Source of the DNA: Muribaculum sp.
Lineage (GTDB): Bacteria; Bacillota; Clostridia; Lachnospirales; Lachnospiraceae
Assembly (NCBI GenBank): GCA_023663735.1
Contig: JAMPGV010000021.1
Span: forward strand, 1-43,070
DNA length: 43,070 nt
Direction of reading: 5' to 3'
Position numbers and translations under genes: made by a program. Numbering within the stretch: the stretch's first letter is position 1; every line of letters starts with the position of its first letter. Of this stretch, positions 1 through 7,810 are shown in pieces. The notes below the pieces were generated by a model that worked only from the letters and a program-made list of their open reading frames with translations, searched no databases and was not told where the DNA came from.

Positions 1-242
1 AGAGTCATTGTGCAAATTGCACATTCAACGCAGACACGCTTTCGCTCCAACCTCATCGCAAACGGTCAAGGTGAGAAGCACTTCTAAGGCTTGCACCATA
101 GGGTGCTTCGCCAAGAAGTGCTAAATCTCACCTCAAGATGCTAAAATACAGCATCTAAGTGCCGGCGGTTCGCTAGGGTCTGCTTATGAATATACAATCT
201 GCACAATTCGGATTCCAAAAAATATCGTTTCGCAAACGTCTA
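1..242 (+). repeat. Palindromic repeat element, copy A (left end cut by window edge)
   Basis: This is a member of the five-copy repeat family, with the same orientation as copies C, D and E. By comparison with copy E, about 29 bases of the left end lie outside the window. The conserved landmarks are present: the arm ATTGTGCA near the start, the central hairpin GATGCT-AAAATAC-AGCATC (about 135-153), GTCTGC, and the right terminal repeat beginning TTTCGCAAACG. By sequence it groups with copies B and E. It differs from all other copies in carrying a nested hairpin insertion in the left arm. It ends about 75 bases before the + strand gene at 317. Confidence 0.85.
70..132 (+). repeat. Nested hairpin insertion inside repeat copy A
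   Basis: A 63-base segment found only in copy A replaces the left arm of the second stem. It forms three stacked inverted repeats: GGTGAGA (70-76) with TCTCACC (126-132), AGCACTTCT (77-85) with AGAAGTGCT (114-122), and TGCACC (92-97) with GGGTGC (101-106, one mismatch). It may be a second small element inserted in the first, or a longer natural variant of the element. Confidence 0.7.
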
Positions 243-316
243 ATTACATATCATAGAGAATAATCAGCGAATCATCGGGCTGTCATCAGGAGACAGTCTG
301 GATACAATGAGGAAAC

Positions 317-880
317 ATGGGCGAAGGAAACGATTATTTTAATCAGGCGCTGTCGGATTTTATGTTCGAGGCCGCAAGCGGCGGTTCCATCCGCCATCTG
401 GTGAATCTGGGGTACTCCGTGGATCAGATCATGGAGCGGCTCTCTTTTCCCACGCCCCGGAACCGGGTGGAGGAGACGGTGTATCGGCATATGACCGAAA
501 CCGGACTCCTGTTGGAACAACTGCCCATCGGGCCGGATTCCCTGCGCCGGGTCACGGTGGAAGCCGCGCATCTCGACCAAGTCAGCGCCCGGATTCTGGA
601 ACGGATCCGGCCAAACGGGGAGGAGAGCACCTATCTTCTGTGTCCCTTCGGGTATCTGCGCAAAAACGACCCGGAGGCGCTGGAAAACCTCCTTTCCTGC
701 TTAAACTCCAGAGAACAGGAATATCTCCGCGGCATCCGCTGGAAACGGAACGCCATGTACCACAGGCTGAACAGCCGGATGCGGGAGATCGCCGCCAAGC
801 TGGCGCTGCGGGGCGGCATGGAGACCACCTGTTACTTCCTGCAGCTCGGGGAGACGCTGGTCATCCGAAAAACAGTCTGA
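317..880 (+). CDS. Conserved-looking hypothetical protein, 187 aa
   Basis: I do not recognise this family. The start ATG is preceded by GAGGAAAC, a good Shine-Dalgarno site. The protein is soluble and has no signal peptide or membrane segment. It is mildly acidic in the N-terminal half and rich in Arg and Glu throughout. The C-terminal third (about residues 125-180) is predicted largely helical and has the pattern LNSREQEYLRGIRWKRNAMYHRLNSR. A residue run LLCPFGYLRK lies near position 105. It is the only + strand gene in the first 37 kb and is followed by an intrinsic terminator, so it is probably monocistronic. It is convergent with ftsH. Nothing in the sequence assigns a function. Confidence 0.8.
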   Translation: MGEGNDYFNQALSDFMFEAASGGSIRHLVNLGYSVDQIMERLSFPTPRNRVEETVYRHMTETGLLLEQLPIGPDSLRRVTVEAAHLDQVSARILERIRPNGEESTYLLCPFGYLRKNDPEALENLLSCLNSREQEYLRGIRWKRNAMYHRLNSRMREIAAKLALRGGMETTCYFLQLGETLVIRKTV

Positions 881-885
881 TAAGT

Positions 886-915
886 AAAAAAGACGGCTTT
901 GCAGTCGTCTTTTTT
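886..915 (+). terminator. Intrinsic terminator of the 187-aa gene
   Basis: AAAAAAGACG (886-895) and CGTCTTTTTT (906-915) form a 10-bp stem with a 10-base loop. The stem ends in a T-run and begins five bases after the stop codon. Confidence 0.85.
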
Positions 916-1079
916 AGAGAAGGTATTTCTTACTTATGGGGTATAGCAAAAAACTATAATGTATTGGGGGGTTACGCATATTATAATAGCATCGTCCCCC
1001 TCGTTTGACTACTCCTAAAATACACAAATTTTACAAAAATCGTGTTTTATTATTGTGTGTTTTGCACAATTTCGGGACT
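916..1079. other. Convergent intergenic region without recognised gene
   Basis: This is 164 bases of AT-rich sequence between two convergent genes. It holds a GGGGGG (966-971)/CCCCC (996-1000) inverted repeat around an AT-rich palindrome, and ATTGTG/CACAAT (about 1055-1074), a weak stem downstream of ftsH. Neither has a convincing T-run on the ftsH strand, so I do not call an ftsH terminator. Confidence 0.5.
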
Positions 1080-2891
1080 TTATGCGGTAAACAATGCCTC
1101 GAACTCATACTGCGTGATTTTCTCTTTCTCCAGCAGAAGCCCGGCACAGCTGTGCAGCACATTCATATGCTCGGAGATAATTTCCTTGGCCTTGGCATAG
1201 CACTCCTCCACAATGGCCTTGACCTCCCTGTCGATCTCCGCGGAGACCGCCTCGCTGTGGCTCTTGGCATGTGCCAAATCCCGTCCGATAAACACTTCAT
1301 TGTTGTCATCGTCATAGCAGATGACGCCGATATTCTCGGACATGCCGAATTTCGTGACCATTCTGCGGGCCGTCTTGGTGGCGCGCTTGATGTCGCTGGA
1401 AGCGCCGGTGGTGATATCGTCGAAAATCAGCTCCTCCGCAATTCTTCCGCCCAGAGAGACCATGATATCCTGCATCATTTTCCCCTTGGTGAGGAACATC
1501 TCGTCCCTCTCCGGCAGAGGCATGGTATAGCCCGCCGCCCCGGAGCTGGTAGGCACAATGGAAACTGTGTAAACAGGCCCCACATCCGGCAGGACATGGA
1601 ACAGGATCGCATGACCCGCCTCGTGGTAAGCGGTAATCTTTTTGTCCTTGTCCGAGATGATGCGGCTCTTCTTCTCCGTGCCGATTCCCACTTTCACGAA
1701 AGCTTCCCGGATATCGCTCTGGGTCACATAGCTGCGGCTGTCTTTCGCCGCGTTGATCGCCGATTCGTTCAAGAGATTCTCCAGATCCGCTCCGGTGAAT
1801 CCCGCCGTGGTCTGGGCGATCTGCTTGAGATCCACATCCTCCGCCAGCGGCTTGTTCTTGGAATGTACTTTCAAAATGTCCTCTCTCCCCTGTACGTCCG
1901 GAGCGGCCACGGCCACCTTGCGGTCGAAACGCCCGGGACGCAGGATTGCGGGATCCAGAATATCCACACGGTTGGTGGCGGCCAGCACGATAATGCCCTC
2001 GTTCACGCCGAAGCCGTCCATCTCCACCAGAAGCTGATTCAAGGTCTGCTCTCTCTCGTCGTGTCCGCCGCCCATTCCGGTGCCGCGGATGCGGGCCACC
2101 GCATCAATCTCGTCGATGAACACGATACAGGGCGAGTGCTTCTTGGCCTCCTCAAAAAGGTCTCTCACGCGGGATGCGCCCACGCCGACGAACATTTCCA
2201 CAAAATCGGATCCGGAGATGCTGAAGAACGGCACGTCGGCCTCTCCTGCCACCGCCTTGGCAAGCAGCGTCTTACCCGTTCCGGGAGGGCCTTCCAAGAG
2301 GACTCCCTTGGGAATCCGCGCCCCCACCCGGGTGTATTTGGTCGGATCTTTCAAGAAATCCACGATCTCCGCAAGCTCCTGTTTTTCCTCCTGCATCCCC
2401 GCCACCTGTTCAAATGTGGCGTTCTTGTCGCCGACGGACATCTTGGCACGGCTCCTGCCGAAATTCATCATCTTGCCGTTGTTTCCGCCGTTTGCATTCT
2501 GCGCGTTCATGGTCATGAACAGGAACACCCCTACCGCCAGCACGATCAAGAGCGGAAGCAGGCTTGTGAGCAGCCAGCTGTCTCTCTGCACGTCCTCCGT
2601 CAGCGGGTCATACCCGTTCTCCCGAACCAGCTGCTCAATCTCGGTGATATCCGTCACATACAGCCTTCTCTCGACGCCGCTTCTGAGTTCCACCTCCAGA
2701 TACCCGGTGGGCGTCTCTTTGTTGGGCTGTATGACAATCTCTTTGATGTTTCCGTTCTTCATGTCCGTCTCAAAGGCTTTTCTGGTGTAATCATCCCGGT
2801 TGCTGCGGAACATATTCAGCCCGATGATCATAACCACCAGCACGATGATCCAGACAATATACGAGTTTAAGTTTCTTCCGTTTTGCTTCAA
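1080..2891 (-). CDS. ftsH: ATP-dependent zinc metalloprotease FtsH
   Basis: Membrane-anchored AAA+ protease that degrades misfolded membrane proteins and short-lived regulators; in Bacillus it is needed for sporulation. Numbered from a possible upstream TTG at 2921, an N-terminal membrane segment (about 21-38), an extracytoplasmic domain and a second membrane segment (about 118-137) are followed by Walker A GPPGTGKT (211-218), Walker B VFIDEID (267-273), a second-region-of-homology Arg segment (RPGRFDR) and the zinc site HEAGH (433-437) with a later Asp ligand in ASSDIKR. There is no ATG at the 5' end. TTG at 2921 lies inside hpt with little Shine-Dalgarno support. TTG at 2891, preceded by AGGGG and giving the N terminus MKQNGRN, is preferred here (603 aa). 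It is the last gene of the spoIIE-tilS-hpt-ftsH group, in the order known from Bacillus and clostridia. Confidence 0.95.
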   Translation of the reverse strand: MKQNGRNLNSYIVWIIVLVVMIIGLNMFRSNRDDYTRKAFETDMKNGNIKEIVIQPNKETPTGYLEVELRSGVERRLYVTDITEIEQLVRENGYDPLTEDVQRDSWLLTSLLPLLIVLAVGVFLFMTMNAQNANGGNNGKMMNFGRSRAKMSVGDKNATFEQVAGMQEEKQELAEIVDFLKDPTKYTRVGARIPKGVLLEGPPGTGKTLLAKAVAGEADVPFFSISGSDFVEMFVGVGASRVRDLFEEAKKHSPCIVFIDEIDAVARIRGTGMGGGHDEREQTLNQLLVEMDGFGVNEGIIVLAATNRVDILDPAILRPGRFDRKVAVAAPDVQGREDILKVHSKNKPLAEDVDLKQIAQTTAGFTGADLENLLNESAINAAKDSRSYVTQSDIREAFVKVGIGTEKKSRIISDKDKKITAYHEAGHAILFHVLPDVGPVYTVSIVPTSSGAAGYTMPLPERDEMFLTKGKMMQDIMVSLGGRIAEELIFDDITTGASSDIKRATKTARRMVTKFGMSENIGVICYDDDNNEVFIGRDLAHAKSHSEAVSAEIDREVKAIVEECYAKAKEIISEHMNVLHSCAGLLLEKEKITQYEFEALFTA

Positions 2892-2913
2892 TGTACCCTT
2901 ACCCCTGCTCTTT

Positions 2914-3438
2914 CTAATCAAACTCTACGATACCGATATAAGGAAGATTTCGGTACCTCTGTGCGTAATCCAGTCCGTATCCCACCACGAATTGATCCGG
3001 TATCTCAAATCCCGTGTAGTCCACGTCCACGTTCACCACCCGCCTGTCCGGTTTATCCAACAGCGTACACAGCCGCAGCGAGGCCGGGCCTCTGTCGCTC
3101 AACATCTCCATCAGGTAACTCAAAGTCCTCCCGCTGTCCACGATATCCTCCACCACGATGACATGCTTATCCTTGATGGATTCGTCCAGATCCTTCACGA
3201 TCTTGACGATGCCGCTGGACTTCGTGTCCTTGCCGTAACTGGAGACGGACATGAAATCCAATGACACGGGAACGGTAATGCGCTTTGCCAGTTCACACAA
3301 AAAAAAGCTTCCGCCCTTGAGCACACAGATCAGATGCACCCGTTTTCCGGCGTAATCTTTGCTGATCTGATCGCCGATTGCCTGAATGCGGGCGTCCACC
3401 TCATTCTCCGACAAAAGAACTCTCACATGTTCTGCCAT
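2914..3438 (-). CDS. hpt: Hypoxanthine (guanine) phosphoribosyltransferase
   Basis: Purine-salvage enzyme that joins hypoxanthine or guanine to PRPP to make IMP or GMP. The 174-aa length is normal. The PRPP-binding motif VIVVEDIVDSGRTL lies at about residues 93-106. The flexible-loop SSYG motif (about 66-69) and the C-terminal YRNLPYIG segment of bacterial Hpt are present. The start ATG has a strong site, GGAGGAGGAAAATG, that lies inside the end of tilS, and the two genes overlap by 38 bases. The tilS-hpt-ftsH order is widely conserved in Firmicutes. Confidence 0.95.
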   Translation of the reverse strand: MAEHVRVLLSENEVDARIQAIGDQISKDYAGKRVHLICVLKGGSFFLCELAKRITVPVSLDFMSVSSYGKDTKSSGIVKIVKDLDESIKDKHVIVVEDIVDSGRTLSYLMEMLSDRGPASLRLCTLLDKPDRRVVNVDVDYTGFEIPDQFVVGYGLDYAQRYRNLPYIGIVEFD

Positions 3439-4864
3439 TTTCCTCCTCCGTACTGCTGCCGCCGCAGCCTTTTAATAATTGTACCTGTAAAACCCGTTTT
3501 GTATTCCCGCTGACTTTATAATACTCGCTGATGCGGTATCCCACAAGCCACAGCACATGGGAACCTTCCGCCAGCAGAAGAACCTGATCCCGCAGGCCGC
3601 GGGGTATTTTCTCCGTGACCATATACTCCTTTAACTTCTTGTGGCAGAGAGCGCCTCCGCCGTCCCGTATGGTCAGATAATCTCCCTCGGCGCGGGTTCT
3701 AAGCACCGGCGATTCTATTATTTTATCATAATCAAACCATTTCGTATACTCATTTTCCGGAAAAATCACGGAATTTTCATCATTCCGTGGCAAATCTTTG
3801 GCGGACAGCACTTGAAACGCCACATGGGCGTCCTCCGCTCTCCTCTCCCCGCAGGACGGCTCTCCCGTCCCTTCCCCACGGCCAAGAAAGACTCTGCCGT
3901 ATTCCCGCCGCCCCCGGATTCCAAAGGGCAGACAGACCGTGCGGTTCCCCTCCCGCAGGCAGAGATCGTTCAATTCCTCCACATGAATCCGGAAAATATC
4001 TCCCGCCCCCGGGGCAAGCGACCGGATCAGTTCATGGAGCATCCGCTTGCGGATCGCGGGATGAAACGCCTCAAACGCCCCGCAGTCTATCACCCGGCAG
4101 TTCCCGCCGTCCTCCGTACACGCCGCAAGAGCCTCCGCCGTCTGTCGGCCAAGGTACTCCTCCGCCTCCGCCACCAGCTCCGCAGTCTGTCCCATATGGC
4201 GCAGACAGCCCTCCACCTCCTGCTCCGCATAGGGCAGAATATGGTGGCGGATTCGATTGCGGGTGTAGAGATCCTCCCCGTTGGTGGCGTCCCTGCAATA
4301 GTCTTGCCCAATTTCTTCCAGATAATGCTCGATCTCGTCCCGCTGCACACACAAAAGCGGACGGATGATCTGATCCCGCACGGGCGGTATGCCCGCCAGC
4401 CCTTTCAGACCCGTTCCCCGGAAAAGATGAAACAGCATGGTCTCACTCCGGTCATTGAGGTTGTGCGCCACAGCGATTCTGTGCGCGCCAAAGTCTGCCG
4501 CCGCGTCGCGAAACGCCCGGTAGCGCACGATCCGCCCGGCCTCCTCCCCGGAGCATTTCCACTCCTTAGCCAGCCTGTCCACATCCGCCTCCCGCAGATA
4601 AAAAGGCACGTCCTGCCGTCCGCACAGCTCCTCCACAAAGCGGGCGTCCTCTCCCGCCTCGGCGCGGACGCCATGGTTCACATGAACCGCCGCCACGTCC
4701 AACCCGTACCGCTCTCTCCACTTGAGCAGCACAAACAAGAGGCAAACCGAGTCTGCCCCTCCGGAAACCCCGGCTACCACCCGGTCTCCCGGACGCAGCA
4801 TGTGATGTTCCCGCATGTAGGAATCTATTTTGTCCTCAAATGCCCTCGTCTGTGTCCTTTTCAT
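3401..4864 (-). CDS. tilS: tRNA(Ile)-lysidine synthetase TilS
   Basis: Modifies C34 of the tRNA-Ile with anticodon CAU to lysidine, so that it reads AUA and is charged with isoleucine. The PP-loop motif SGGADS is at residues 34-39. It is followed by the N-type ATP-pyrophosphatase domain, with VAHNLNDRSET in place of the common HxxDDQAET, and by a C-terminal TilS substrate-binding domain with KKLKEYMVTEKIPRGLRD (about 390-410). The length is 487 aa from ATG 4864, which gives the N terminus MKRTQTRAF. A longer upstream reading runs into spoIIE and is rejected. The Shine-Dalgarno site of this start is weak, and the gap after the spoIIE stop is 38 bases, so translation may depend partly on coupling. 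The last 38 bases overlap hpt. Confidence 0.93.
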   Translation of the reverse strand: MKRTQTRAFEDKIDSYMREHHMLRPGDRVVAGVSGGADSVCLLFVLLKWRERYGLDVAAVHVNHGVRAEAGEDARFVEELCGRQDVPFYLREADVDRLAKEWKCSGEEAGRIVRYRAFRDAAADFGAHRIAVAHNLNDRSETMLFHLFRGTGLKGLAGIPPVRDQIIRPLLCVQRDEIEHYLEEIGQDYCRDATNGEDLYTRNRIRHHILPYAEQEVEGCLRHMGQTAELVAEAEEYLGRQTAEALAACTEDGGNCRVIDCGAFEAFHPAIRKRMLHELIRSLAPGAGDIFRIHVEELNDLCLREGNRTVCLPFGIRGRREYGRVFLGRGEGTGEPSCGERRAEDAHVAFQVLSAKDLPRNDENSVIFPENEYTKWFDYDKIIESPVLRTRAEGDYLTIRDGGGALCHKKLKEYMVTEKIPRGLRDQVLLLAEGSHVLWLVGYRISEYYKVSGNTKRVLQVQLLKGCGGSSTEEENGRTCESSFVGE

Positions 4865-4902
4865 ATACTGTAAATTTATCCCAATTTCACACAAAAAGCA
4901 AG

Positions 4903-6171
4903 CTAAACCGCGGAATTTTCCCAGATTCCCGCCACCAGCACGGTCATATCGTCCCGGATATGCCCGCCGCAGGCGCACAGTGCGCTCTCCAGAAGCCTCT
5001 GCGCGATCTCCCCGGGATTCGTCTCCGCCAAATCCGCAATGATCTCCCGGAGCATCTCCTCCCCCTCTTCTCCTCCGAAAGCGTCGGACACGCCGTCCGT
5101 CATCAAAATCACATAATCGCCGTCCTCGAGCTGTCTGCGGATACCGCCGCTTTGGATCCGGCGGAAAACCCCCAGCGGAAGACTCCCCTGACAGATGCGC
5201 TCCACCTGCGTCCCCCGCTTGAGAAAGGACACGGCGCCTCCCACCTTGCAGAACAGGCAGGAGCCGTCATACAGATCCAGATCACAGATATCCAGCGTGG
5301 GATGGCTGTATTCCCGCTCCCCCGCATAGAACGCCAGATTGACCATGTCCGCGGCCGCCAAAGGCTCATATTCCGCCTCCAAAAGCTTCTCCATCAAATC
5401 CAGCACCTTCTCGCTGTCCCGGCTGGCCTGTTCCCCGGATCCTGTTCCGTCCGACAGTAAAAGCGTCACTTTTCCCTTCTCGGATTCCAGAACGGAGTAA
5501 TGGTCACCCGAGACGGTCTCGCTCTCCTTGGTCACTTTGCAGAACCCCGTGAGCGTCACAAAATCCGCCTCCTCCATAAAGACAAAGTTGTGCGGCTCCC
5601 GCTCCACCAGATAGGGACTGCTCACCGACAGCTGCAGCGGACGCTTTAAGAGAACCGACAGCATATCCGCCACTCGGGATGCAGGACACCCTCCCTTGAT
5701 GTCCGTCGAGAGCGTCATACTGACCGCATGGGTTTCCTCCTCCTGCTCCGCCAGATAACAAAAATGATCCGCATAGATGCTCTCCGCCCGCAGCGCGTGC
5801 AGCAGATATTTCCGGCATTGATCCTCCATGGGACGGCACCGGAACAGCTCGTCCGCCAGATGCGTCATAATCTGCGCCACCTCGCAGAGATTGTGGCTGA
5901 TGAGCATCCGGTTCTCCACCGAGCGCCTCTGCGCCAGCACTTCCCGTCGATCTTTCTCCCGATTCTCCTCTCTCTCCGCGTCTCCCCAGAGGGCGGCGGA
6001 CGTCTCCCCCTCTTCCTCCACGTCCAGACTCCGGGCAAGCTCCCGGAAACTCTCCGCGTAATGTAACAGCTTCCTTCTGCACATTTCCGGCACACGAACC
6101 GGATTGTGTGCCGTCTCCTTCTCCCGTCGGCCGTATAAATGTTCTCTTGCCTCTTTTACCGCTGTTATCAT
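4903..6171 (-). CDS. spoIIE: SpoIIE-family serine phosphatase, without membrane domain
   Basis: PPM-type protein phosphatase. In Bacillus, SpoIIE dephosphorylates SpoIIAA in the forespore and so releases sigma-F. The catalytic domain is clear: VSGDHYSVLESEKGKV, then SDGTGSGE (240-247), TDGVSDAFGG (about 364-373) and RDDMTV near the C terminus, which carry the metal-binding Asp residues. The preferred start is ATG 6171, with GGAGGTGGAA upstream; a GTG four codons earlier would place that site inside the gene. The protein has 422 aa, about half the size of Bacillus SpoIIE, and shows no transmembrane segment. The N-terminal 130 residues are polar, charged and probably coiled-coil (EREENREKDRREVLAQRR). 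The gene sits at the conserved spoIIE locus, so I infer true SpoIIE function with a lost or relocated membrane anchor. It has its own promoter after the divIC terminator. Confidence 0.88.
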   Translation of the reverse strand: MITAVKEAREHLYGRREKETAHNPVRVPEMCRRKLLHYAESFRELARSLDVEEEGETSAALWGDAEREENREKDRREVLAQRRSVENRMLISHNLCEVAQIMTHLADELFRCRPMEDQCRKYLLHALRAESIYADHFCYLAEQEEETHAVSMTLSTDIKGGCPASRVADMLSVLLKRPLQLSVSSPYLVEREPHNFVFMEEADFVTLTGFCKVTKESETVSGDHYSVLESEKGKVTLLLSDGTGSGEQASRDSEKVLDLMEKLLEAEYEPLAAADMVNLAFYAGEREYSHPTLDICDLDLYDGSCLFCKVGGAVSFLKRGTQVERICQGSLPLGVFRRIQSGGIRRQLEDGDYVILMTDGVSDAFGGEEGEEMLREIIADLAETNPGEIAQRLLESALCACGGHIRDDMTVLVAGIWENSAV

Positions 6172-6280
6172 TTCCACCTCCACGCCCTTTTCTGTACCTG
6201 CCCAGATGCCATGTCTGCGCAGGCAGCTTGGGACGCCCCGGGGAACCGTCCGACAGTTTCCGGGGCAATCCGTGAAGTAT

Positions 6281-6313
6281 AGTATAATCAGCGGCGCTCA
6301 TAGTTTTTGTCAA
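6281..6313 (-). promoter_or_regulatory. spoIIE promoter with 21-bp spacer (Spo0A-activated sigma-A type)
   Basis: On the - strand, TTGACA (6313-6308) and TATACT (6286-6281) are both near-consensus but lie 21 bp apart, too far for ordinary sigma-A promoters. Spo0A-activated promoters of B. subtilis spoIIE and spoIIG are known for consensus-like hexamers with 21-22 bp spacing. The -10 lies about 110 bp before the spoIIE start codon. A normal spacing would require a poor -10 (TGATTA at 17 bp). Confidence 0.65.
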
Positions 6314-6339
6314 AACAGGGACAAGCTGCCTTAATTTTT

Positions 6340-6347
6340 TGCGACAA
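6340..6347 (-). promoter_or_regulatory. Spo0A-box-like site upstream of spoIIE
   Basis: TTGTCGCA on the - strand differs at one position from the Spo0A consensus TTGTCGAA. It lies 26 bp upstream of the -35 hexamer. The -35 itself is embedded in TTTTGACAAAA, whose complement TTTTGTCAAAA also resembles a 0A box. Match length is short, so this rests on position and gene identity. Confidence 0.45.
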
Positions 6348-6376
6348 AAAAACCGGGGCGGCAATTCCGCTCCGGT
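6346..6376 (-). terminator. Intrinsic terminator after divIC
   Basis: On the - strand ACCGGAGCGG pairs with CCGCCCCGGT around a short AATTG-type loop and is followed by seven T residues. It begins at the divIC stop codon, so the yabP-yabQ-divIC transcript ends here and spoIIE is transcribed separately. Confidence 0.85.
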
Positions 6377-6708
6377 CAGTCATTCTCTTTGAATAAAATT
6401 TCTCCCTCGTACACCAGCCCCAGCTTCTCGTTGGCGACCTCCTCCACATACCGCTTGGTCTGCGTGTATTTCCGGAAATTCTCGATCTCCTCCGCCTGCC
6501 GGTCCGCTTCCTCAATCTGCTTCTTCAGCTCCGCTTCCCTCTGGGCATATATCTCCAGCCGCCCCGTCAGCTCCACGCTCCGTATCGCCACGGCCGCGGT
6601 AATCAGAGCCACCGCCATGACGACCAGTATCATGCTGAAACGATTCTGATTTCTTTTTCGGTAGGCGGCGCGCTTGCGCTGCTCACCCCGTGCTTTTCCT
6701 CTTGCCAT
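6376..6708 (-). CDS. divIC: Septum formation initiator, DivIC/FtsB family
   Basis: Small bitopic division protein that joins FtsL and the other partner proteins at the septum. The 110 aa comprise a basic N-terminal cytoplasmic tail (about 1-24), one transmembrane helix (about 25-42, MILVVMAVALITAAVAI) and an extracytoplasmic coiled coil (about 50-80, rich in Glu, Lys and Gln). The C-terminal part contains RYVEEVANEKLGLVYEGEILF, the family's typical end. The start ATG has GGAAGGAAATGCC upstream, inside the end of yabQ, and overlaps that gene by 26 bases. The place after yabQ is the conserved divIC position. Confidence 0.88.
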   Translation of the reverse strand: MARGKARGEQRKRAAYRKRNQNRFSMILVVMAVALITAAVAIRSVELTGRLEIYAQREAELKKQIEEADRQAEEIENFRKYTQTKRYVEEVANEKLGLVYEGEILFKEND

Positions 6709-7213
6709 GGCATTTCCTTCCTTTTACGTTTATTTTAAGTAATTTTTTCGCATACGTCAACTTCTTTTTTAAAATACGGCGTCCGATCTCTTTTTTCTTC
6801 CGAATCTTGACGGCCCGCCTTCTGGCGGCACGCGCCGCGCGCACGCGGATCTGCCTCCAGAGAGCCGCAAAAGGCCGCAGCACGAACCGCACCGCAGAGG
6901 CCGCCATGCGCACAATCCACCGGAGAAACCGGGACACATACTTCACCAGCGGGGGGCTGACAAGTTTCTTATAGAGCAGCATCCCCGCAAGCGCTCCGAG
7001 TATGGCAAACCACCGCAGCGTCCCGTTGCTCTCGCGGTGCATCAGCAGGAAAACGCGCACCGTACAGTAAATCCAGAACAAGATGTCCTCCAGCGACACC
7101 AAAAAACTGCCGTGGGGAAACACCCGCCGCAGAATCCGCAGGATATCGTAGACGAACGTAATAAAAATGCCCATAAACAGAGCGTACAGCAAAAATTCAT
7201 TTTCACTTGCCAT
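6683..7213 (-). CDS. yabQ: Spore cortex biosynthesis protein YabQ
   Basis: Membrane protein needed for spore cortex formation in Bacillus, where it localises to the forespore surrounding. The 176-aa protein has about three hydrophobic segments in its first 80 residues (about 6-26, 42-58 and 66-82) with the family pattern FITFVYDILRILRR. A long, strongly basic C-terminal half (RVRAARAARRRAVKIRKKK) follows. The start ATG has GGAGGGGCGGCGG upstream. It lies 12 bases after yabP and overlaps divIC, so the three are one transcript. Confidence 0.9.
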   Translation of the reverse strand: MASENEFLLYALFMGIFITFVYDILRILRRVFPHGSFLVSLEDILFWIYCTVRVFLLMHRESNGTLRWFAILGALAGMLLYKKLVSPPLVKYVSRFLRWIVRMAASAVRFVLRPFAALWRQIRVRAARAARRRAVKIRKKKEIGRRILKKKLTYAKKLLKINVKGRKCHGKRKSTG

Positions 7214-7225
7214 CCGCCGCCCCTC

Positions 7226-7513
7226 CTAACGGAACAGCTTGGCAAGCAGGGATTCCCCCTTGTGTCCGGCGCCGGCCACATCCGAGTAGGTGAAACTGTC
7301 GATTTTCCCTTCCACGTCCACCTCGCCTTTATCCAGCGTCAGTCTGCTGACATGAAGATCGTCCCCCTTAATCATCAACATGCCCTGTTCCGTCTCCAGA
7401 AGAATTTCGTGGATATCGAAGGACAGCACATCGTTGACCCCGGTCAGCGTACAGTTTTTGCGATTGTTCATCGTGACCTTGTGCATACGCACGGTAGACT
7501 TCAGATCCTCCAT
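7226..7513 (-). CDS. yabP: Sporulation protein YabP
   Basis: YabP/YqfC-family protein, made in the mother cell during sporulation in Bacillus. The 95-aa protein shows the family motifs TGVNDVLSFDIHEILLETEQGMLMIKG and LTLDKGEVDVEGKIDSFTYSD. The start chosen is ATG 7513, with GGAGG eight bases upstream. An ATG five codons earlier (7528) has no Shine-Dalgarno site and overlaps that of the chosen start. Repeat copy B ends 33 bases before this start and separates yabP from rqcP. Confidence 0.9.
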   Translation of the reverse strand: MEDLKSTVRMHKVTMNNRKNCTLTGVNDVLSFDIHEILLETEQGMLMIKGDDLHVSRLTLDKGEVDVEGKIDSFTYSDVAGAGHKGESLLAKLFR

Positions 7514-7532
7514 AAACGGCACCTCCATACAC

Positions 7533-7547
7533 TTCTTACAAAGTATA
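7533..7547 (+). repeat. Direct repeat flanking copy B, yabP side
   Basis: TTCTTACAAAGTATA matches the sequence at 7753-7767 in 14 of 15 positions. The two bracket repeat copy B and look like a target-site duplication. On the - strand the repeat reads TATACTTTGTAAGAA and lies just ahead of the yabP ribosome-binding site. Confidence 0.75.
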
Positions 7548-7751
7548 GGCGTTTGCGAAACTTCAGTTTAAGTAAGCCGAATTGTGCAGATTGTATATTC
7601 ATAAGCAGACCTTAGCGAACCGTTGGCACTTAGGCGCTGTATTTTAGCGCCTTATGTGCCACTACGGTGAGGTGAGAGCGAAAGCGTGTCTGCGTTGAAT
7701 GTGCAATTTGCACAATGACTCTTTGTAAATTAGAGCGTTTCGCAAACGCCT
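7547..7751 (-). repeat. Palindromic repeat element, copy B
   Basis: 205-bp element, inverted relative to the other four copies. Its terminal inverted repeats AGGCGTTTGCGAAAC and GTTTCGCAAACGCCT are perfect. Read on the - strand, the central stems are ACCGT/ACGGT, TGGCAC/GTGCCA and GGCGCT/AGCGCC around the invariant loop AAAATAC. It is very close to copy E in sequence. A 15-bp near-perfect direct repeat flanks it. It lies between rqcP and yabP, which are adjacent in B. subtilis. Confidence 0.9.
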
Positions 7752-7752
7752 A

Positions 7753-7767
7753 TTCTTATAAAGTATA
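7753..7767 (+). repeat. Direct repeat flanking copy B, rqcP side
   Basis: TTCTTATAAAGTATA is the partner of 7533-7547, with one mismatch. It supports insertion of copy B into a single ancestral site. Confidence 0.75.
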
Positions 7768-7810
7768 TGAATCCCGCCGCAAAATAGACCTCGCCCGGCC
7801 GTGCAAGCCT

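Noticed and set aside
966-1000. GGGGGG/CCCCC hairpin as an ftsH terminator
   Set aside because: It has no T-run on the ftsH strand and lies over 80 bases from the stop.
1005-2870. 621-codon open frame on the + strand opposite ftsH
   Set aside because: It is the antisense of a clear FtsH sequence, has no ribosome-binding site, and encodes no recognisable domain; long antisense frames are common at this GC content.
6184-6364. A frameshifted upstream part of spoIIE that could encode the missing membrane domain
   Set aside because: The 180 bases between the divIC terminator and the spoIIE start hold a promoter and no hydrophobic reading in any frame; there is no room for ten membrane segments.
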